Source: Phenylobacterium sp.
GTDB taxonomy: Bacteria; Pseudomonadota; Alphaproteobacteria; Caulobacterales; Caulobacteraceae
Reading direction: 5' to 3'
NCBI GenBank assembly: GCA_028698405.1
Contig: JAQVDF010000153.1
Coordinates: 1 to 5,679 of the forward strand
DNA length: 5,679 bases
The notes under the pieces are model-generated. The model worked only from the letters and a program-made list of their open reading frames with translations, did no database searches and had not been told where the DNA came from. This document shows, piece by piece, positions 1 to 5,679 of this stretch. The first letter of the stretch is position 1; each line of letters starts with the position of its first letter. Position numbers and translations under genes: made by a program.

Positions 1-269
1 GGCCGTCCCGCCGCACGCCCAACGGCCGCCTCGACCAGCGCCAGGGCCTCCTGCTGGGTGGGCCGCGAGGCGGGCGTCTCGGCCCAGACGATGTCGGGAT
101 GGGCGGCGAGCAGCGGGTCCTTGCGGGCGGCCGGATCGGCCTCGCCGCCCTCGAGCCAGCCGGCCTCGTCCACCGGGGCCAGGCCGATGGCGAAGTCGGC
201 GTGCTCCTCCCAGGGGGCGTGGCGCAACGGCAGGGTCAGAGCTTCAGGCCGGCCTTGGGTCCGAGCCAC
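1..269 (-). CDS. DUF3445 / heme-dependent oxidative N-demethylase-like protein, N-terminal part (runs off left edge)
   Basis: Only the first 89 or so residues are in the window. The readable part contains HAPWEEHADFAIGLAPVD, then EAGWLEGG, KDPLLAAHPDIVWAETP and QQEALALVEAAV. This order (a 'GL.P.D...WLE' block, a 'K..LL...PD.V.A..P' block, then a helix) is how DUF3445 (HODM alpha-subunit-like) proteins usually begin. Characterised relatives are heme proteins that oxidatively demethylate amines. The heme-binding part would lie beyond the window, so activity cannot be judged. The start is uncertain. GTG at 269 overlaps the end of the DUF3147 gene by 34 nt. TTG at 227 would give a start at MRHAPWEE without overlap. 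Neither has a clear Shine-Dalgarno site, so translation probably depends on coupling to the upstream gene. The family call is from recalled motif pattern, not a search. Confidence 0.66.
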   Translation of the reverse strand, partial: MARTQGRPEALTLPLRHAPWEEHADFAIGLAPVDEAGWLEGGEADPAARKDPLLAAHPDIVWAETPASRPTQQEALALVEAAVGRAAGR

Positions 270-586
270 GTCATCAGAGCATAGAGGACCATGGTCAGGA
301 CGCAGCCGGCGGCCAGCGCCGCCCAGAAAGGCGTTCCCCGCCGCAGCAGCGCCGGGATGAGCAGAAACATCGGCAGCGACGGAAGCACGTACCAGAAGGT
401 CGCCTCCGAGTGCGCGGCGAGCCGTTCGGCCTGGCCGGTGTCGCGCCACAGCCAGATCATCCCGAGCACCGAGATCAGCGGCAACGAGGCGATCAGGCCG
501 CCCAGGCCGGCGTTGCGGCGGGCGACCTCCGAGACCGCCGCCACGATCACGCCCGACAGCGCAGCCTTGAGGAACAGGTAGAGCAT
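236..586 (-). CDS. DUF3147 family small integral membrane protein
   Basis: This 116-residue protein is almost entirely hydrophobic, with four predicted membrane helices at about residues 3-21, 29-47, 62-81 and 86-108. A charged stretch (WRDTGQAERLAAHSEA) lies between helices 2 and 3. The N-terminal KAALSGVIVAAVSEVARR, the SLPLISVLGMIWLW block and the VLPSLPMFLLIPALL block match the layout of DUF3147, a family of about 110-120 residues with no established function. Length is complete for the family. The ATG at 586 is preceded directly by a G-rich run (GGCGGGGG) that is too close to be an ideal ribosome site, but no later start would keep helix 1 intact. It sits in the inner membrane. It is the first gene of a minus-strand pair with the DUF3445-like gene, whose likely start overlaps its end. 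No function is inferred beyond the family name. Confidence 0.8.
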   Translation of the reverse strand: MLYLFLKAALSGVIVAAVSEVARRNAGLGGLIASLPLISVLGMIWLWRDTGQAERLAAHSEATFWYVLPSLPMFLLIPALLRRGTPFWAALAAGCVLTMVLYALMTWLGPKAGLKL

Positions 587-675
587 CCCCCGCCAATTAG
601 CAGATCGGGCCGGCTTGCGCGCTGAGCGGCCGCTCTCTAGCGTCCGCGACGTTCGAGAATGAGGCGGAGCGCTCC
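587..675. promoter_or_regulatory. Divergent intergenic region between DUF3147 gene and HAD operon
   Basis: These 89 bp must hold the 5' signals for two divergent transcripts. A perfect 12-bp palindrome, GAGCGGCCGCTC, lies at 624-635. A weak sigma-70-like pair can be drawn for the plus strand: TTGCGC at 615-620 and TAGCGT at 638-643, spacing 17. If real, the palindrome would sit in the spacer, a typical repressor position. The -10 match is poor and GC-rich DNA yields such palindromes easily, so the boxes are only suggestive. A good Shine-Dalgarno sequence (GGAG at 666-669, 6 nt before the ATG) precedes the HAD gene. Confidence 0.35.
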
Positions 676-1341
676 ATGGCGGTCGAGGCGGTGATCTGGG
701 ATTTCGGCGGGGTCTTCACCTCCTCGCCCTTCGAGGCCTTCGCCCGCTACGAGCAGGAGAAGGGGGCGCCCAAGGACATCATCCGCCGGGTCAACGCCAC
801 CAACCACCACGACAACGCCTGGGCGCTGTTCGAGCGCAACGAGATCGACGCGGCCCGCTTCGACGAACTGTTCCTGCAGGAATCCACCGCCATGGGCTTC
901 CCGATCCCCGGGCGGGACGTGCTGCCGCTGCTGTCCGGCCAGGTGCGGCCGCGGATGGTCGAGGCGCTGAAGATCTGCAAGCAGCACTTCAAGGTCGGCT
1001 GCATCACCAACAACATGGCCTCCAGCCATTCGCCCGGCGACAGGGCGGCCAGCCGCTCGAGCTCGGCGTTCGGCGAGATCATGCCGCTGTTCGACGCCAT
1101 CATCGAAAGCTCGAAGGCCGGCGTGAGGAAGCCCGACCCGAAGATCTACCTGATGATGTGCGAGCTGCTGTCGGTCGACCCGAAGGCCTGCGTCTACCTC
1201 GACGACCTGGGGGTCAACTGCAAGCCGGCCGCCCAGCTCGGGATGCGGGCGATCAAGGTGGTGGATGTCGACCAGACCCTGGCCGAACTGGCCGACGCGA
1301 CCAGCCTGAGCTTTCCAGGCAGGGAGCCGGCGGGGGCATGA
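676..1341 (+). CDS. HAD superfamily hydrolase, subfamily IA
   Basis: The 221-residue protein has the four HAD motifs in order. Motif I is VIWDFGGVF with nucleophile Asp9, motif II is GCITNN with Thr111, motif III is VRKPDP with Lys152, and motif IV is VYLDD with Asp176/Asp177. An alpha-helical cap (about residues 17-90) lies between motifs I and II, which defines subfamily I. The usual second aspartate of motif I (DxD) is Gly11 here. The same DxG form occurs in the phosphatase YihX and in ACAD10-like HAD proteins, so it does not rule out phosphatase activity. The protein most resembles the latter 'DFGGV' group; the substrate is unknown. ATG 676 has GGAG 6 nt upstream and places motif I at the N-terminus as expected. 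It is the first gene of the operon, and its TGA overlaps the next gene's ATG by 4 nt. Confidence 0.88.
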   Translation: MAVEAVIWDFGGVFTSSPFEAFARYEQEKGAPKDIIRRVNATNHHDNAWALFERNEIDAARFDELFLQESTAMGFPIPGRDVLPLLSGQVRPRMVEALKICKQHFKVGCITNNMASSHSPGDRAASRSSSAFGEIMPLFDAIIESSKAGVRKPDPKIYLMMCELLSVDPKACVYLDDLGVNCKPAAQLGMRAIKVVDVDQTLAELADATSLSFPGREPAGA

Positions 1342-1640
1342 CGCGACCGGCGAAGATCGGGGCTGCGGCGGCGCTGCAGGCGCTGCCCGAATGGCGCGCC
1401 GCCGAGGGCGGACGCGACGCCATCGCCCGGACCTTTCGCTTCGCCGATTTCAACGCCGCCTTCGGCTTCATGAGCCGCGCGGCGCTGATGGCCGAGAAGC
1501 TCGACCACCATCCCGAGTGGTTCAACGTCTACGACCGCGTCGAGGTCGTGCTGACTACCCATGACGCGGGCGGGGTCACCGAGCTCGACGTGAAGCTCGC
1601 ACGTTTCATGGACGACTGCGCCAGGGAGCTATCCGCATGA
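1338..1640 (+). CDS. phhB: Pterin-4a-carbinolamine dehydratase (4a-hydroxytetrahydrobiopterin dehydratase)
   Basis: The 100-residue protein has the family's core signature [20 protein letters not shown]. His57 and His58 are followed by Pro59 and Trp61, then TTHD with His75 and Asp84 in TELDVKLA. These are the active-site histidines and aspartate of pterin carbinolamine dehydratases, and the length (about 95-115) is typical. The enzyme dehydrates 4a-hydroxytetrahydropterin to the quinoid dihydropterin, recycling the cofactor after aromatic amino acid hydroxylation; it acts in the cytosol. The frame is open further upstream, but ATG 1338 is chosen because it overlaps the HAD stop as ATGA and an AGGGAG lies at 1321-1326. 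No phenylalanine hydroxylase gene is seen here, so the local role is open. The phhB symbol is by family only. Some members instead have regulatory (DCoH-like) or molybdopterin-related roles. Confidence 0.93.
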   Translation: MTRPAKIGAAAALQALPEWRAAEGGRDAIARTFRFADFNAAFGFMSRAALMAEKLDHHPEWFNVYDRVEVVLTTHDAGGVTELDVKLARFMDDCARELSA

Positions 1641-2413
1641 CCGGACGGGTCGCAGGCAAGAAGGTGTTCATCACGGGCGCGGCGGGGGGCTTGGGCTCGG
1701 CCATGGCGCGGGCGCTGGTCGCCGACGGCGCGGTGGTCAGCCTGGCCGACATCAACCATGTCGGGGTCCAGGACCTGGCCGCAGAGCTCAACACCGGCTT
1801 CGGCGAGGGCAGGGCTTTCGCCTTCCCGCTCGACGTCACCAAGGAGGACCAGTGGATCTACGCGCTGGAGGAGGCCGACGCGGCCATGGGCGGGATCTCG
1901 GTGCTGGTCAACAACGCCGGCATTAGCCGCGGCGGCGACATCGAGCAGCTCAGCCTGGACGACTGGCGGCTGGTGATGAGCGTCAACGTCGACTCGGTGT
2001 TCCTGGGGACCAAGCACGCCTTGCGCTACATGCGCCAGAACCAGCCGGGCTCGATCGTCAACGTCTCCTCGATCGCCGGCCTGATCGCGGCCCACAACAG
2101 CCCAGCCTACAACGCCTCCAAGGCGGCGGTCTGGCTGCTGTCCAAGGGCATCGCCCTGCACTGCGCCAAGCAGGGCCTCGACATTCGCTCCAACTCCATC
2201 CACCCGACCTTCATCGACACGCCGATCCTCGATCCGCTCCGCCAGCGGTTCGGCAAGCAAGAAGCCGAGGCCAAGCTCGCCCGGCAGATTCCGCTCGGCC
2301 GGATCGGCGAGCCGGCCGATGTCGCCAACCTCGTGGTCTACCTGGCCAGCGACGAGAGCCGCTTCATGACCGGCGCCGAGCTCAAGCTGGACGGCGGCAT
2401 CAGCGCGATGTGA
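1637..2413 (+). CDS. Short-chain dehydrogenase/reductase (classical SDR, NAD-type)
   Basis: This complete 258-residue classical SDR has the glycine-rich nucleotide motif TGAAGGLG at 13-20, NNAG at 92-95, and catalytic Asn117, Ser145, Tyr158 and Lys162 (YNASK). The C-terminal block is [13 protein letters not shown]. Asp38 at the end of the second strand (VVSLADIN) points to NAD(H) rather than NADP(H). The loop after strand 6 reads HPTFIDTP, where most relatives have PG...TP; this resembles hydroxysteroid and cyclic-alcohol dehydrogenases. The substrate cannot be named. ATG 1637 overlaps the dehydratase stop by 4 nt (ATGA) and has AGGGAG at 1623-1628, 8 nt upstream. It is the last gene of the HAD-dehydratase-SDR operon. 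Some SDRs reduce pterins, but nothing here specifically indicates that; an alcohol/ketone oxidoreductase is the default call. Confidence 0.92.
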   Translation: MTGRVAGKKVFITGAAGGLGSAMARALVADGAVVSLADINHVGVQDLAAELNTGFGEGRAFAFPLDVTKEDQWIYALEEADAAMGGISVLVNNAGISRGGDIEQLSLDDWRLVMSVNVDSVFLGTKHALRYMRQNQPGSIVNVSSIAGLIAAHNSPAYNASKAAVWLLSKGIALHCAKQGLDIRSNSIHPTFIDTPILDPLRQRFGKQEAEAKLARQIPLGRIGEPADVANLVVYLASDESRFMTGAELKLDGGISAM

Positions 2414-2444
2414 GGCCGGCCATGCTGCCCCTCGGCGCCAGCCC

Positions 2445-2741
2445 CTACGCGAGGACCGCGGAGTTCACCGACATGCGGCCGTCGAGATAGCCGGTGCGGA
2501 CGACGCCCACGCCGCAGTTGGGGCAGAAGTGATGGCCGCCGTGCAGGTCGCGCAGGTGATAGACCGTCAGTCCCCTCCGGCGGGTCAGCATCCGCACCGC
2601 GCCGATATCCACCTTCCAGTGCAGGAAGCCGTGCCGGGCGCAGGTGGAGCAGTTGCAGTCGAGGAGTTCGCCGAGTTCGGCGTCCACCTCGAAGCGTACA
2701 CGCTTGCAGTGACAGGAGAGCAGGTAGGGCCGCTTGCGCAT
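2445..2741 (-). CDS. GFA / CENP-V domain zinc protein, short form
   Basis: The 98-residue protein shows the zinc-binding cysteines of the GFA (glutathione-dependent formaldehyde-activating enzyme-like) family: CHC at 10-12, CNCSTC at 29-34 and CPNC at 73-76. HGFLHW follows the second cluster, and GVGVVRTGYLDG follows the third. These are small cytosolic beta-fold proteins; few have a proven reaction and the name does not imply formaldehyde activity. Most members run on after the 'VN' strand with a further 15-50 residues. This one stops eight residues after the RMSVN block begins, and no convincing continuation is seen in the other two frames. It is either a naturally short form or a C-terminally eroded gene. 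GGAG at 2749-2752, 7 nt before the ATG, supports the start. It converges on the SDR gene with a 31-bp gap. Confidence 0.87.
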   Translation of the reverse strand: MRKRPYLLSCHCKRVRFEVDAELGELLDCNCSTCARHGFLHWKVDIGAVRMLTRRRGLTVYHLRDLHGGHHFCPNCGVGVVRTGYLDGRMSVNSAVLA

Positions 2742-2787
2742 GGGCGGGCTCCGGAGGCCGCGACGTCCCAGTCTACCGGAAGCGGCG

Positions 2788-2803
2788 GCGGCTTCGAAGC
2801 CGC
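2788..2803. repeat. Perfect 16-bp palindrome, possible transcript-end hairpin
   Basis: GCGGCTTCGAAGCCGC is an exact inverted repeat beginning 2 nt after the TAG of the exported-protein gene (minus strand) and lying upstream of the GFA gene. In RNA it would form a stem of 5-6 GC-rich pairs with a UUCG-containing loop. No U-tract follows on either strand, so it is not a standard intrinsic terminator. It might attenuate transcription or stabilise the 3' end between the two minus-strand genes. Palindromes of this size can also arise by chance in such GC-rich DNA. Confidence 0.4.
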
Positions 2804-2805
2804 GG

Positions 2806-5523
<2,718 letters not shown>

Positions 5524-5530
5524 GGGCCCG

Positions 5531-5679
5531 CTACGCAGCCATTCCCGCCTGGCGGAACAGTTCGCCCACCTGGGCCATGCGCTCGGGCGAGCGGGCCAGC
5601 TCGGTGCGGGTCTCGTCCAGCCGGATCAGGCGCAACGCCTCGGCCTTGGCCCGGTCGGCCGCGGGGCCGAGGGGGGCGG
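5531..5679 (-). CDS. C-terminal end of an unidentified convergent gene (runs off right edge)
   Basis: The last 48 codons of a minus-strand frame end with TAG at 5531-5533, 7 nt from the pseC stop. The readable tail includes AADRAKAEALRLIRLDETR, then ELARSPERMAQVGELFRQAG, and ends in MAA. It is alpha-helical and charged, with codon usage like its neighbours (G/C at most third positions), so it looks like a true gene end rather than chance. I do not recognise the family from this short tail. Its place next to pseC makes a surface-sugar or flagellar role possible, but convergent orientation weakens that argument. Confidence 0.55.
   Translation of the reverse strand, partial: APLGPAADRAKAEALRLIRLDETRTELARSPERMAQVGELFRQAGMAA

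Noticed and set aside
58..625. Overlapping plus-strand open frames opposite the DUF3445-like and DUF3147 genes
   Set aside because: Their translations are Arg/Ala/Ser-rich without domains, whereas the minus strand shows clear membrane helices and family blocks.
1158..1337. Upstream extension of the pterin dehydratase frame
   Set aside because: It overlaps the C-terminal part of the HAD gene, including motif IV, and adds non-conserved Arg/Gly-rich residues. The ATG at 1338 gives the normal family length.
1529..2260. Minus-strand open frame of 243 codons opposite the SDR gene
   Set aside because: Antisense to the SDR, whose catalytic motifs are all intact. The translation is low-complexity in Val, Asp, Ala and Gly, with no recognisable domain.
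2414..2444. Possible bidirectional terminator between the convergent SDR and GFA genes
   Set aside because: The 31 bp contain only short GC palindromes such as GGCCGGCC, with no stable longer stem and no T-tract.

Overview
The window is very GC-rich with strong G/C bias at third codon positions and tightly packed genes. It carries a pair of sugar-nucleotide enzymes matching the Caulobacter flagellin-modification genes flmA/flmB, and two CcrM-type GANTC sites in one promoter gap. Together these suggest an alphaproteobacterium of the order Caulobacterales (Caulobacter or Phenylobacterium type). The lineage is inferred from gene content and composition; no rRNA or other marker is present.

Left part (1-586, minus strand): the N-terminal part of a DUF3445 / heme-dependent oxidative N-demethylase-like protein runs off the left edge. 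Just upstream of it on the same strand, and overlapping its likely start, is a small four-helix membrane protein of the DUF3147 family. An 89-bp divergent gap (587-675) separates these from the next operon.

Centre-left (676-2413, plus strand): a compact operon of three genes, each joined to the next by a 4-nt ATGA overlap. They encode a HAD-IA hydrolase, a pterin-4a-carbinolamine dehydratase and an NAD-type short-chain dehydrogenase. The coupling suggests co-expression, but no aromatic amino acid hydroxylase is present, so the shared pathway is unknown.

Centre (2445-3207, minus strand): a short GFA/CENP-V-like zinc protein, and upstream of it an exported protein with a Tat-like signal peptide and a FliL-like layout. 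Both converge on the three-gene operon.

Right part (3302-5523, plus strand): pseB (flmA), a UDP-GlcNAc 4,6-dehydratase, and pseC (flmB), a PLP aminotransferase, again joined by an ATGA overlap. They catalyse the first two steps of CMP-pseudaminic acid synthesis, the sugar used to glycosylate flagellin in Caulobacter and Campylobacter/Helicobacter. The later steps are not encoded here. The C-terminal end of an unidentified convergent gene lies 7 nt beyond pseC and leaves the window.

I see no mobile element, CRISPR array, tRNA, rRNA or phage gene. Most of the window looks like ordinary chromosome. The points most worth following are the HAD/pterin dehydratase/SDR operon, the paired GANTC sites before pseB, and the FliL-like exported protein divergent from a flagellin-glycosylation operon.
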